Assembly: GCF_026341825.1 (NCBI RefSeq)
Contig: NZ_JAPENY010000001.1
Location: 3,534,001-3,598,000 of the forward strand
DNA length: 64,000 nt
Source: Streptomyces sp. NBC_00620
Lineage (GTDB): Bacteria; Actinomycetota; Actinomycetes; Streptomycetales; Streptomycetaceae
Direction of reading: 5' to 3'
Below, piece after piece: positions 7,762 through 16,687 of the stretch (the first letter of the stretch is position 1; the number at the start of each line of letters is the position of its first letter). The notes under the pieces were generated by a model. It searched no databases, had not been told where the DNA came from, and saw nothing but the letters and a program-made list of their open reading frames with translations. A program made the position numbers and the translations under genes.

Positions 7762-10700
7762 CTACGGGGTGACCTTCTCGATCTTCACGCTGCCGAGGCC
7801 CGCGACCGTGCCGCGCGCGTTCACCAGCTGGACCTGTCCGAAGAACTCGCGTCCCTCGGGCGCGGCCGCAGCCGCGGTGACCGAAGCGGACACCGAGGCC
7901 GAGGCGCCGGTGGCGAGCTTCACCGGAGTGGACTCGTCGACCGTGACCGTGCCGAGCGCGGACGAGAAGAACACGTCCTGGTAGTCGTACGCGGTCGAGC
8001 CCGACGGGACCGAGTAGCCGTAGACCACGATGGTGTACGTTCCGGCGGCGGGCGAGGCGATGGAGACCGCCTCCTCGGAGTCGCCGTCCGCGGACGTGGC
8101 GACCGGGTCCACCTCGTCGTTGAAGTAGACCGACAGGTCGAGGTCGGCCGCCTGGTCCGAGACGTTGCCGATGGCGACGTCGAGGGACTCGGCGCCCGCG
8201 GGCACCTCGACCGTCGTCGTGTGTGTCTCGGCGTCGGCGATGGTCGGCCGCGCGGTCAGCGAGGAGCCGAGCGGGCCGCCCTTCAGGGTGCCGTCGAGCG
8301 CGGCGTAGTTGTTCGTCACGGTCCAGGAAGCGGGGGCCGGGGTGCCGACCTTGGCCTCGGGGACGGTGACGACGGCCGGGTCGAAGGCCACGCCGAGCAC
8401 GGAGACGTCGAGCTTGTACGGGTTGTCGAGCAGCGGCGACGTACGGCGCGACTCGACCTCGATCTCCCAGACGCCGGCCTGCGGGTCCGCGTACGAACGC
8501 ACGTCGGGCTTGCAGCCGTTGCCGTTGAGGTAGTTGTTGTAGCAGTACGGGGTGCCGGTGTTGTCGACCGGAACGCCGTACGGGTGGATGGCGATGAACC
8601 GGGTCTGGCTCGTGGCCTTCAGTCCGCCGATCGCGACCTCGAGGGACTTGGCGCCCTCGGGGACGGTGACGAAGTACGACGTGGTGCTGTTGCGCTGCAC
8701 CGAACCCGACGCCGAGTACGTGTACTTGACGGGGGCGGAGACCACGACCGTCGACAGGATCTGCTTGTCGATGCCCTCGGTCTTCGGGTCGTCGACCTCG
8801 AGGATCGCGCTCTTCAGACCGGCCGACTTCGGCGCGGCCTGGACCTTGACGGTCACCGGCTGGTTCAGCGGCAGCTTCACCACGTCGTCGCCGACGATCT
8901 TGAAGGTGCCGGCGGCGTTGTTCTCGAAGTACAGCTCGTGGGTGAGCGCCTTGTCGGCGCCGGACGTACGCGTGATGGTGACGTCGTACGTCTTCTTCTG
9001 GCCCGCCTTGAGGCCGCCCTCACGGTCGTACAGACCCGTGCCGAAGCCCGGGGTCTTGAGCGCGTAGTCGATCGCGGTGTCGACCGGCGCCTTCACCGTG
9101 TAGTCGTGGGCGGTCGCGCCGTCCTTGATGGAGTCCCACGCGTCCACGATGTTGATGAGGCCCGCGCCCTCCTCGTACGCCTGAACACCCTTGATGTGAT
9201 CGGCGGTCGAGGTGAGAGCGGTGCGCAGGGTCGCCGGGGTGAGGTCGATGCCCTTCCGCTTGGCGGCGCTCAGCAGCAGCGCCGAAGCGCCCGCCGCCTG
9301 CGGCGACGCCATCGACGTACCCTGCAGCATCGAGTAACCGGCCGGCAGCGAGTAGCCCGCCTCGGCGACCGGGCCGCCGGGCAGCCAGGTCTGCGTGGTG
9401 TTGATCGAGGCACCGGGGGCGGTCAGCGTCGGGGTGAAGCCGCCGTCCTCACGCGGGCCGCGCGAGGAGAAGGGCAGCATCGCGTACTTCTTCTCCACCT
9501 GGGAGCCGTAGTTGGCGGCCCAGGTCTGCTTGGAGATGGACGCGCCGACCGAGATGACCTTGTCGGCCAGGCCGGGGTCGCCGATGGTGTTCGCGCCGGG
9601 GCCGGAGTTGCCCGCGGAGATCACCAGCTGGACGCCGTAGGTGTCGATGAGGCGCGTGTAGAGCTCGGCGCGCGCGTTGTTGCCGTCGTTCAGCGCCGGC
9701 AGACCGCCGATCGACATGTTGACGATGTCGACGCCGCGGTTGGCGACGAGGTCGATCATGCCCTCGGTGAGCGCGACGTTGGTGCAGCCGCCGGTCCAGG
9801 TGCAGGCGCGCGAGGAGACGATCTTCGCGCCGGGGGCCGCGCCGTTCATCTTGCCGCCGAACAGGCCGTTCGCGGCGGTGATGCCCGCCACGTGCGTGCC
9901 GTGCTCGGACTCGATGACGCCGATGTTGACGAAGTCGCGCTTCTGACCGACCCAGGAACCGCCGTACGGGTCCATGGGTACGTCCTTGCGGATCTCCACG
10001 ACGAACGGCTGGCGCTCGACGACGTCGGTGGACGGGTTGTCCGTACCGAAGTAGCCGACCTGGTAGCCGTCCTTGTACGGCTTCAGCGGGGTGTCGTCGC
10101 TGAAGTCGCTGTTGTTGTTCAGGTCGACCCGGACCGTACCGGCCGCCGCGTCGTACAGGAGGCCCCACGTGTCCGTGGTGTCGCCGTCCCGGTTCGCGTC
10201 GCCCGCGGCGTCGCCGCCGGTGGTCGCGGACTCCCGGAAGGTGCTGAACCGGTACGAGCCCGCGGGCGCCGTCCAGGTCCTGCCGCTGTCGGTGAACGTG
10301 GGCCCGGTCACCGCGGTGACCATCGCGCGCCAGGTCGCGTCGCTGTCCAGGATCGGGTCGGTCGAGGTGACCCAGTCGACGATCTTGCGCTCGCCGGTGG
10401 TGGTCTTCTGCAGCGCCGGGTGCGCGAGGTCGACACCGGAGTCGAGGATGCCGATGGTGACACCCCGGCCGTCCGCCTTCGGGTTGTCCTGCACGAAGTC
10501 GACGGCGCCCGTCTCGAAGGACGGGTTGTACGGGTTCTCGGCGGGCGTGCTCTTGGAGGGTGCCGGGTAAGTGGCCGCCGTAGAAACGTTGTTGGCGCTC
10601 TTCGCCGTGTCGGCCGTCGGCGTCGGGTCGTCGAGCGCGATCTCCTGGCGCAGGTCGATCCCGTGCACGGAGGTCAGCTTGGTGGCGGCCGCGATGGCCG

Positions 10701-11073
10701 AGTCGGCCTTGCCGGTCGGGACGGTGGCGCGGACGTAGCCGAGCTTGTCGTAGGTCTCGCCTACGGAGCCGCCCTTCACCGCGTCCAGCTGGTCGGCGAC
10801 CTGCTCGGTCTGGCCGGGAGCGGTGGCGATCATCATCGTGACGTTCTTGTCGCCGGCTGCCTTGGCGTCGGCGAGGAGATCGGCGTCGTCCGAACCGAGC
10901 TTCTCACTCGCGGACTTGACGACGGGGTCCGCCACCGGGGTGTCGGTTCCTGCGGAGAAGGCCATGGGTATCGGCCCGGCCGCGGAGAGCGCGGCCACCA
11001 TGCCCGCGGCCACGGCTATGCGGGCCACGCGTCTCGCGCCCGATATCGGAGCGCGCTGAGGGTCGGGGGTCAT
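7762..11073 (-). CDS. large secreted subtilisin-family (S8) serine protease
   Basis: A 1103-residue exported protease. A basic N-terminus and hydrophobic stretch (about 15-40) form the signal peptide; an inhibitor-like propeptide runs to about 190. The catalytic triad is visible: Asp in GILDSGVDLAHP (about 212), His in EHGTHVAGI (about 392), Ser in QGTSMASP (about 587). The Asp-His distance is unusually long because of an insert of over 100 residues with a Ca-loop-like DANRDGDTTD. The last 450 residues are beta-rich domains. The ATG at 11073 has AAGGG six bases upstream. Confidence 0.95.
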   Translation of the reverse strand: MTPDPQRAPISGARRVARIAVAAGMVAALSAAGPIPMAFSAGTDTPVADPVVKSASEKLGSDDADLLADAKAAGDKNVTMMIATAPGQTEQVADQLDAVKGGSVGETYDKLGYVRATVPTGKADSAIAAATKLTSVHGIDLRQEIALDDPTPTADTAKSANNVSTAATYPAPSKSTPAENPYNPSFETGAVDFVQDNPKADGRGVTIGILDSGVDLAHPALQKTTTGERKIVDWVTSTDPILDSDATWRAMVTAVTGPTFTDSGRTWTAPAGSYRFSTFRESATTGGDAAGDANRDGDTTDTWGLLYDAAAGTVRVDLNNNSDFSDDTPLKPYKDGYQVGYFGTDNPSTDVVERQPFVVEIRKDVPMDPYGGSWVGQKRDFVNIGVIESEHGTHVAGITAANGLFGGKMNGAAPGAKIVSSRACTWTGGCTNVALTEGMIDLVANRGVDIVNMSIGGLPALNDGNNARAELYTRLIDTYGVQLVISAGNSGPGANTIGDPGLADKVISVGASISKQTWAANYGSQVEKKYAMLPFSSRGPREDGGFTPTLTAPGASINTTQTWLPGGPVAEAGYSLPAGYSMLQGTSMASPQAAGASALLLSAAKRKGIDLTPATLRTALTSTADHIKGVQAYEEGAGLINIVDAWDSIKDGATAHDYTVKAPVDTAIDYALKTPGFGTGLYDREGGLKAGQKKTYDVTITRTSGADKALTHELYFENNAAGTFKIVGDDVVKLPLNQPVTVKVQAAPKSAGLKSAILEVDDPKTEGIDKQILSTVVVSAPVKYTYSASGSVQRNSTTSYFVTVPEGAKSLEVAIGGLKATSQTRFIAIHPYGVPVDNTGTPYCYNNYLNGNGCKPDVRSYADPQAGVWEIEVESRRTSPLLDNPYKLDVSVLGVAFDPAVVTVPEAKVGTPAPASWTVTNNYAALDGTLKGGPLGSSLTARPTIADAETHTTTVEVPAGAESLDVAIGNVSDQAADLDLSVYFNDEVDPVATSADGDSEEAVSIASPAAGTYTIVVYGYSVPSGSTAYDYQDVFFSSALGTVTVDESTPVKLATGASASVSASVTAAAAAPEGREFFGQVQLVNARGTVAGLGSVKIEKVTP

Positions 11074-11392
11074 CAGCATCCCTTGTAGGTATAAGGAACG
11101 AGCGTGGAACGACCTGCCCCGATGGTCTGTCGGGACGCGATCGTGTCGGTCCGGTATGTGAACCCGGATGACCGCTCAGCTTTACCTAAGGGGCAGTTGT
11201 TTGGGGAGGGTTGACCGTGGCGGGTTGGAGTCGTGGCGTAATTCCGCCATGCGTCATGGGGGTGATGTCCGGCTAATGCCGGATGTGTCCTGCGCCTCCG
11301 CGTTCGATTCGGCCCTCCGCCGGATTCGGTCCTCGGGTTGACGCGCGTAGCGTCGTGACGCCTTCCGGGCCCGGCCGCGCTAACGTCACGGA
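11074..11392. other. divergent intergenic region
   Basis: A 319-base gap between the divergent subtilase and NUDIX genes, presumably holding both promoters. A TAACGT at 11381-11386 lies seven bases before the NUDIX GTG, fitting a -10 box for leaderless transcription. I see no RNA gene or strong hairpin. Confidence 0.4.
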
Positions 11393-11842
11393 GTGCGCGA
11401 GGAGTTGAGGGTGGCGGCCTACGCCATATGCGTCAGGGACGGGGAGCTGCTGCTCGCCCGCGGCCGGGACGACGACGGCATCCCCGAGTGGACGCTGCCC
11501 GGCGGCGGCATGGACCACGGCGAGGATCCGTTCGACACCGTGGTCCGGGAGGTCGAGGAGGAGACGGGGTACGTCTTCGAGGCCACCGATCTGCTCGGCG
11601 TGCACTCGTTCCGGTGTGCGGTTCCGCGCCGCCTCGGGGTCACCGCCGACCACCACGCCCTGCGGCTCGTCTACGAAGGGCGGATCGTCGGCGGCGACTT
11701 GCGTCCCGAGGTGAACGGCACCACCGATTTCGCGGCCTGGCACCCACTGGATGCCGTAACCGTTCTCAATCGGGTCGGACTGGTCGATATCGGCCTCGCG
11801 CTGTGGCGGCAGCGTCCGGCCGCGGGCCGCATCGCGAAATAG
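11393..11842 (+). CDS. NUDIX hydrolase
   Basis: A 149-residue protein with a complete Nudix box at about residues 39-61: GGMDHGEDPFDTVV followed by REVEEETGY, fitting Gx5Ex7REUxEExGU. Such enzymes cleave nucleoside diphosphates linked to another moiety, with Mg; the substrate cannot be read from sequence. The GTG at 11393 may be leaderless (TAACGT seven bases before); an in-frame GTG at 11411 with GAGGAG upstream is an alternative start. Confidence 0.92.
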   Translation: MREELRVAAYAICVRDGELLLARGRDDDGIPEWTLPGGGMDHGEDPFDTVVREVEEETGYVFEATDLLGVHSFRCAVPRRLGVTADHHALRLVYEGRIVGGDLRPEVNGTTDFAAWHPLDAVTVLNRVGLVDIGLALWRQRPAAGRIAK

Positions 11843-12105
11843 CTCAGCCGCGAACGCGGTACCCCCGCAAACGAATTCAGTACCCCCGCAGATGAACACG
11901 GAGTGACCGCCTCCCGGCCGTTCGGGAAGGGCTCCATGCCGTGCAGGGGGGTCCAAGATCCACGTACGGTGATCGGCGTTGCCCGTTGTGGCCTTGTTAA
12001 CGCCCAGGTCACCCCCAGTGTCAACGATCCAGTATGAGCGGGGAGTTCGCGACACGCACTCCTCGTGACCACTGTCGACGCGTTCGCAATCGGGGAGATC
12101 GCGCC

Positions 12106-13893
12106 ATGTCGCGCATACGCTCTGTCGCCGCCGCTGCATCCGACCTCAACCGCCGTACCCTGCTGGCCGCCACCGGGGCGGTGACCATCTCCGCGGGGAT
12201 CGGCATCGCCCTGCGGCCCGGCTCCGACGCGCAGGCAGCGACGGGCGCGAACACCGCCTCGAACGCGGCCGCCGGAACGGGCGAAGCGCCGGTGACGGTG
12301 TCCCGCCAGACCCCCGTCGACCGGCTGAATCCGTACTCGCGCGGCACCACCCTGAGCAGCGTCGCCACCCCCCGCTCCGGTTCCACCGGATACCGGCGGC
12401 TCGGCAACGGCCCCGGCTGGAAGCGGGTCGTACGAAGCGACCTGGCCTCGGCCAAGGCGGGCCGGGCGGCCCGCCGCACCCCGCTCGCCGCGTTCGTGCA
12501 GCTCACCGACCTGCACCTGATGGACACTCAGCACCCGCTGCGCCTGGAGTTCCTGCGCTCGGCCGACATCCACGCCTGGCGCCCGCACGAGATCCTGTCC
12601 GTGCAGGGCGCGGTCTCGCTCGTCGAGCGGGTCAACTCGCTGCCGGGAGCCCCCGTCACCGGCTCCCCGCTGCACTTCGCCATGACCACCGGCGACAACA
12701 CGGACAACAACGCCAAGTCCGAGCTGGAATGGTTCATGAAGGTGATGAGCGGCGGCCGCATCACCCCCAACACCGGCGACCCGCGCACCTACGAGGGCGT
12801 CCAGAACAGCGGCCTCAAGCAGTACTGGCAGCCCGACTCCACCGTCCGCGACTCGGACAAGCAGGCCGGCTTCCCGCACCTCGAAGGCTTCCTGGCGGCC
12901 GCGACCGCCGAACTGCGCAGCCCCGGCCTCAAGCTCCCCTGGTACTCCACGGTCGGCAACCACGACGCCATGCCGCTCGGCACCTTCGCCACCCACAGCG
13001 ACCCCTTCCTCAGGGACTTCGCCGTCGGCGGCAAGAAGCTGATGAACGCGTCGGCGGCGCAGTCCAAGGCCCTGCAGGACACCATCAGGAACGACAAGGA
13101 CCCCAAGGGCGCGCGGTACCTCGAGTTCATTCAGGCGCACGCGCGCGACCTGCGCTCGATCACCCCGGACGAGATGCGCGCCCCCTTCACCCCGGCCGAA
13201 TACCTCAAGACGCACCTCGACCCGGCGTACGTCGGCAAGGGCCCCGTCGGACACGGCTACTCGTCGGCGAACGTCGCCGCCGGCACCCAGTACTACTCCT
13301 TCCGCATCTCCGACGACGTCATCGGCATCAGCCTCGACACCACCGACCCGGGCGGCCACTACCAGGGCTCCGTCGGGACGGCCCAGCTGAAGTGGCTCGA
13401 CAAGACGCTGCGCGACAACAAGGACTCGTACGCCGTCGTCTTCAGCCACCACACCAGCGAGTCGATGGGCAACACCCGCCGCGACCCGGCCCGCCCCGAC
13501 GAGAGGCGCCACGACGGCGACGACGTCATCGCCCTCCTCGGCAGCCACGCCAACGTCCTGGCCTGGGTGAACGGCCACATCCACCGCAACCTCATCACCC
13601 CGCACTCCGCGCCCGGCGGCCGCTCCTTCTGGGAGATCTCCACCGCCTCGCACGTCGACTTCCCCCAACTCGCCCGCATCATCGAGCTGGTGGACAACAA
13701 GGACGGCACGGTCTCCCTCTTCACCACCCTCGTCGAGTCCGCCGCCCCGCACGCCACGGACTTCACCGACCTCACCCAGACCGGCCTGGCCGCCCTCTAC
13801 CGCGAGCTCTCCTTCAACGCGCCGGGCGCCAGCACGGCCCTGGCGGGGGCGTCGCGCGACCGCAACACCGAGCTGGTCCTCAAGAAGGGCTGA
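12106..13893 (+). CDS. Tat-exported metallophosphoesterase
   Basis: A 595-residue protein of the calcineurin-like phosphoesterase family, probably the TIGR03767 actinobacterial type. The N-terminus has a twin-arginine signal, SDLNRRTLLAATGAV, so it is exported folded. Metal-site motifs occur in order: TDLHLMD (about 138), TGDNTDNN (about 199), GNHD (about 286), FSHH (about 447) and NGHIHRN (about 489). The ATG follows GGGGAGATCGCGCC. Substrate unknown; phosphodiester or phosphomonoester hydrolysis outside the membrane is expected from the family. Confidence 0.92.
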   Translation: MSRIRSVAAAASDLNRRTLLAATGAVTISAGIGIALRPGSDAQAATGANTASNAAAGTGEAPVTVSRQTPVDRLNPYSRGTTLSSVATPRSGSTGYRRLGNGPGWKRVVRSDLASAKAGRAARRTPLAAFVQLTDLHLMDTQHPLRLEFLRSADIHAWRPHEILSVQGAVSLVERVNSLPGAPVTGSPLHFAMTTGDNTDNNAKSELEWFMKVMSGGRITPNTGDPRTYEGVQNSGLKQYWQPDSTVRDSDKQAGFPHLEGFLAAATAELRSPGLKLPWYSTVGNHDAMPLGTFATHSDPFLRDFAVGGKKLMNASAAQSKALQDTIRNDKDPKGARYLEFIQAHARDLRSITPDEMRAPFTPAEYLKTHLDPAYVGKGPVGHGYSSANVAAGTQYYSFRISDDVIGISLDTTDPGGHYQGSVGTAQLKWLDKTLRDNKDSYAVVFSHHTSESMGNTRRDPARPDERRHDGDDVIALLGSHANVLAWVNGHIHRNLITPHSAPGGRSFWEISTASHVDFPQLARIIELVDNKDGTVSLFTTLVESAAPHATDFTDLTQTGLAALYRELSFNAPGASTALAGASRDRNTELVLKKG

Positions 13894-14001
13894 AACGCAC
13901 CCAACCGGCGCAAGGTGAGGCAACCTCCGCGACGGGCCCCAGGTCCCTTCGGTCGATTCGTCATCGATCTCATCGACTCGTCATCGACCGAAGGAAACGA
14001 C

Positions 14002-15150
14002 ATGGCATCCCGCACCCTGCGCCTCGGACTCGTGAGCGCCGTGACCCTGACCACCGTCTCCCTCGCGGCGACCGCCGTCGCCGCACCCGCACCCGGGAGA
14101 GGCGACCACAGCGCGACCCGTACGGCCATGGACGCGGCCGTGAAGGACGGCGTACCCGGCGTCACCGCGACGGCGAAGGACAAGAACGGCACCTGGTCCG
14201 CCACCTCGGGCGTGGGCAACCTGAAGACGAACGAGCCGCGCTCCACGGCCGACCGCTACCGCGTGGGCAGCATCACCAAGACCTTCGTCTCCACCGTCCT
14301 TCTCCAGCTGGAGGCGGAGGGACGCCTCTCCCTGGACGACAAGGTGGAGAAGTGGCTCCCGGGCGTGGTCCGGGGCAACGGCCACGACGGACGCGGGATC
14401 ACGATCCGCCAGCTCCTCAACCACACCAGCGGCATCTACAACTACACGGCGGACGAGGACTTCGGCCGTACGTACTTCCTGAAGGACGGCTTCTTCAAGC
14501 ACCGCTACGACACCGCGACCCCGGCCCAGCTGGTCGCGATCGCCATGACCCACAAGCCGGACTTCACCCCGGGCACGTCGTGGAACTACTCCAACACGAA
14601 CTACGTACTCGCCGGCATGGTGATCAAGCAGGTCACCGGCAACTCGTTCGCGTCGGAGATCACCCACCGCATCATCAAGCCCCTGGGCCTGCGCGCCACG
14701 CTCGTGCCCGGCAGCTACCCCAAGGTGCCCCAGCCGAGCAGCCGCGCCTACGGCAAGCTCGCCGAGACGGCCACAGGACCCACGTACGACGTCACGGAAC
14801 TCAACCCCTCCCTCGCCTCGGCGGCGGGCGAGATGATCTCCGACTCCTCCGACCTGAACCGCTTCTACGCGGCCCTGCTCCGCGGCAGGCTCCTCCCTCC
14901 GGAGCAGCTCAAGGAGATGAAGACCACCATCAAAGTCGACGAGATCCCGAACGCGGGGTACGGCCTCGGTCTCATCGAGCGCGAACTCAGCTGCGGGGTC
15001 CATGTCTGGGGCCACGGCGGCGGAATCCACGGCTCCACATCGGAGGCCGTGACCACCGCCGACGGCCGTCACTCGCTGTCCTTCAACTTCAACGGGGACT
15101 GGTCGGGGGACAGCGAGGCGGTGGTGGAGGCGGAGTTCTGCGGTAACTAG
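14002..15150 (+). CDS. secreted serine hydrolase, beta-lactamase/DD-peptidase family
   Basis: A 382-residue exported enzyme with a signal peptide ending about AVAAPAP. Class C-type active-site motifs: SITK (nucleophile Ser, about 88), YSNTNY (YxN, about 196) and HGGG (about 339). Family members include DD-carboxypeptidases, esterases and class C beta-lactamases; substrate cannot be decided. The ATG follows GAAGGAAACGAC. It lies 108 bases after the phosphoesterase gene on the same strand. Confidence 0.92.
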   Translation: MASRTLRLGLVSAVTLTTVSLAATAVAAPAPGRGDHSATRTAMDAAVKDGVPGVTATAKDKNGTWSATSGVGNLKTNEPRSTADRYRVGSITKTFVSTVLLQLEAEGRLSLDDKVEKWLPGVVRGNGHDGRGITIRQLLNHTSGIYNYTADEDFGRTYFLKDGFFKHRYDTATPAQLVAIAMTHKPDFTPGTSWNYSNTNYVLAGMVIKQVTGNSFASEITHRIIKPLGLRATLVPGSYPKVPQPSSRAYGKLAETATGPTYDVTELNPSLASAAGEMISDSSDLNRFYAALLRGRLLPPEQLKEMKTTIKVDEIPNAGYGLGLIERELSCGVHVWGHGGGIHGSTSEAVTTADGRHSLSFNFNGDWSGDSEAVVEAEFCGN

Positions 15151-15186
15151 CGCCGGAGGCCTCGAGCGGACCCCGAGGACTTAATC

Positions 15187-15200
15187 GGATAGATCTATCC
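15187..15200. promoter_or_regulatory. 14-bp perfect palindrome, candidate TetR operator
   Basis: GGATAGATCTATCC reads identically on both strands. It lies about 62 bases before the DUF998 gene, which is co-transcribed with a TetR gene, so an autoregulatory operator is the simplest reading. Confidence 0.5.
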
Positions 15201-15212
15201 ACTTACTGTAGA

Positions 15213-15240
15213 GTGGCAGACGTCCGTCGACGTCTGCCAC
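15213..15240. repeat. inverted repeat, 12-bp arms, in the same 5' region
   Basis: GTGGCAGACGTC and its exact complement flank a 4-base CGTC spacer, 22 bases before the DUF998 start. It could be a second operator or an RNA hairpin in the 5' leader. Confidence 0.55.
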
Positions 15241-15261
15241 GACGCAGTGAGAGGAGTTCCG

Positions 15262-15933
15262 ATGTCGCGCAGGGTTTGGCTTCCGCTGGGAGCGGTGGTC
15301 CTGGTGGTGAACGCGGTGCAATGGGTCGTAGCCGAAGCGATCAGCGCGGCAGCCTGGACCGATCCGCCCTACAGCTACGCCACGAACTACATCAGCGACC
15401 TCGGCGTACCGGATTGCGGTACGCAGTTCCAGGGCCGCGAAATCTGTTCTCCGGCACATCAGTTGATGAACACGTCGTTCATGCTCGAAGGGATCCTGTT
15501 CGCGACCGGGGTGCTGCTGCTGGCAGGCCTGGTCAAGGGCCGCGCCCGTCGCGTCGTCGTCGCCCTCGCGGTCGCGCACGGTGTGGGCATGGTGCTGGTC
15601 GGGCTGTTCCACGGCTCCGGGGACGGCGCGAGCGCCGGTCTGGCCATCCACGTCGCGGGGGCGGCGGTCGGCATTCTGTGCGCGAACACGCTGGCGATCA
15701 TGGCGGGATCGCTGCGGAGCCTCGGGCTGCCGCCGGCGTACCGCGTCTTCAGCATCACCGTCGGCACCCTGGGCCTGCTGAGCGAGGCTCTCGTGGGCAT
15801 GTCGGAGAGCACGGCGGGGGTGTTCGAGCGCGGCGGTGTCTACTCCTGGCTGCTGTGGAGCGTCGGCACGGGCGCACTGCTCCTGGTCAGCCGCCGGAGC
15901 AGCCCCGCGATGGTGGAGAATGCCTTGGCGTGA
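15262..15933 (+). CDS. DUF998 integral membrane protein
   Basis: A 223-residue protein with about six membrane helices and the family pattern YATNYISDLG and CSPAHQLMNTSF early in the protein. Function of DUF998 is unknown. The ATG has GAGAGGAG at good distance; a GTG at 15247 is in frame but less likely. The stop overlaps the start of the TetR gene (GTGA), so the two are translationally coupled and probably form one regulatory unit. Confidence 0.85.
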   Translation: MSRRVWLPLGAVVLVVNAVQWVVAEAISAAAWTDPPYSYATNYISDLGVPDCGTQFQGREICSPAHQLMNTSFMLEGILFATGVLLLAGLVKGRARRVVVALAVAHGVGMVLVGLFHGSGDGASAGLAIHVAGAAVGILCANTLAIMAGSLRSLGLPPAYRVFSITVGTLGLLSEALVGMSESTAGVFERGGVYSWLLWSVGTGALLLVSRRSSPAMVENALA

Positions 15934-16610
15934 CCCCGGAAACGCATCGCCCGCTGCGAGCGGACGCGGAACGAAACCGTCGGCTGATCATGGAGACGGC
16001 CGACCGCATGTTCGCGCAGCGGGGGCCCGCCGTCACCCTCAACGAGATCGCGCGTGAGGCGGGCGTCGGAGTCGCCACGGTGTACCGGCGCTTCCCGGAC
16101 CTGCAGACGCTGATCGACGCCCTGTTCACCGAGCGGTTCACCGAGTTCCTGCAGCTCGCGACAGCGGCCGAGGAGCAGCCGGACCCGGGGCGGGCGCTGC
16201 GCCACTACATGATCGAGGCCGCGCAATGGCGGGCCCGGGACCGGGCGCTGGAGTTCGTCCTCGCCAACGCGAGCATCGACACCCGGCCGATCGCCGAGAT
16301 GCGCGACCACCTGGGCCGCCTCGTGGACGGCCTGGCGGAACGGGCGGTGGCAGCCGGCGCGGTCCGCGAGGACTTCGCGAGCGCCGACGTGTACGCCTTC
16401 TTCTACATGGTCGGCGCCGTCGCCGACCGCACCCAGGACGTCGCACCCGACGCCTGGCGCCGCTACGCCGAGGTCCTGCTGACGGGCTTCGGCCTGGAGG
16501 AGGCCCCGGCGGCACAGACCTCCGCCATGACCGACGGCCAGCTGCGCCGGGCCTGGCCCAAACCCTCCGTGCGGCCGCCGGACGACGCCGGGCAGGAACG
16601 AACCAAGTGA
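15930..16610 (+). CDS. TetR-family transcriptional regulator
   Basis: A 226-residue repressor-type regulator. The DNA-binding domain at about residues 15-62 contains TLNEIAREAGVGVATVYRRF, the TetR helix-turn-helix; the ligand domain follows. The GTG start overlaps the DUF998 stop by four bases. It probably controls its own operon through the palindromes at 15187 and/or 15213; ligand unknown. Confidence 0.92.
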   Translation: MTPETHRPLRADAERNRRLIMETADRMFAQRGPAVTLNEIAREAGVGVATVYRRFPDLQTLIDALFTERFTEFLQLATAAEEQPDPGRALRHYMIEAAQWRARDRALEFVLANASIDTRPIAEMRDHLGRLVDGLAERAVAAGAVREDFASADVYAFFYMVGAVADRTQDVAPDAWRRYAEVLLTGFGLEEAPAAQTSAMTDGQLRRAWPKPSVRPPDDAGQERTK

Positions 16611-16622
16611 TCGTCGTACGAC

Positions 16623-16658
16623 GAGGAGGGGCCGCCGGAATTCCGGCGGCCCCTCCTC
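16623..16658. terminator. bidirectional terminator, perfect 36-bp palindrome
   Basis: Two perfect 18-bp arms (GAGGAGGGGCCGCCGGAA and complement) lie between the convergent TetR and AbiEi-like genes. Confidence 0.85.
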
Positions 16659-16687
16659 TCCCCTCCTGATACGACCCCGGTCCGTCA

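Noticed and set aside
7402..11088. A 1228-codon plus-strand frame opposite the subtilase
   Set aside because: It is antisense to a protease with a complete catalytic triad, and its translation is low-complexity Arg/Gly/Val.
12729..15146. An 805-codon frame spanning phosphoesterase and beta-lactamase-like genes
   Set aside because: It is a frame-shifted shadow of two genes with intact motifs.
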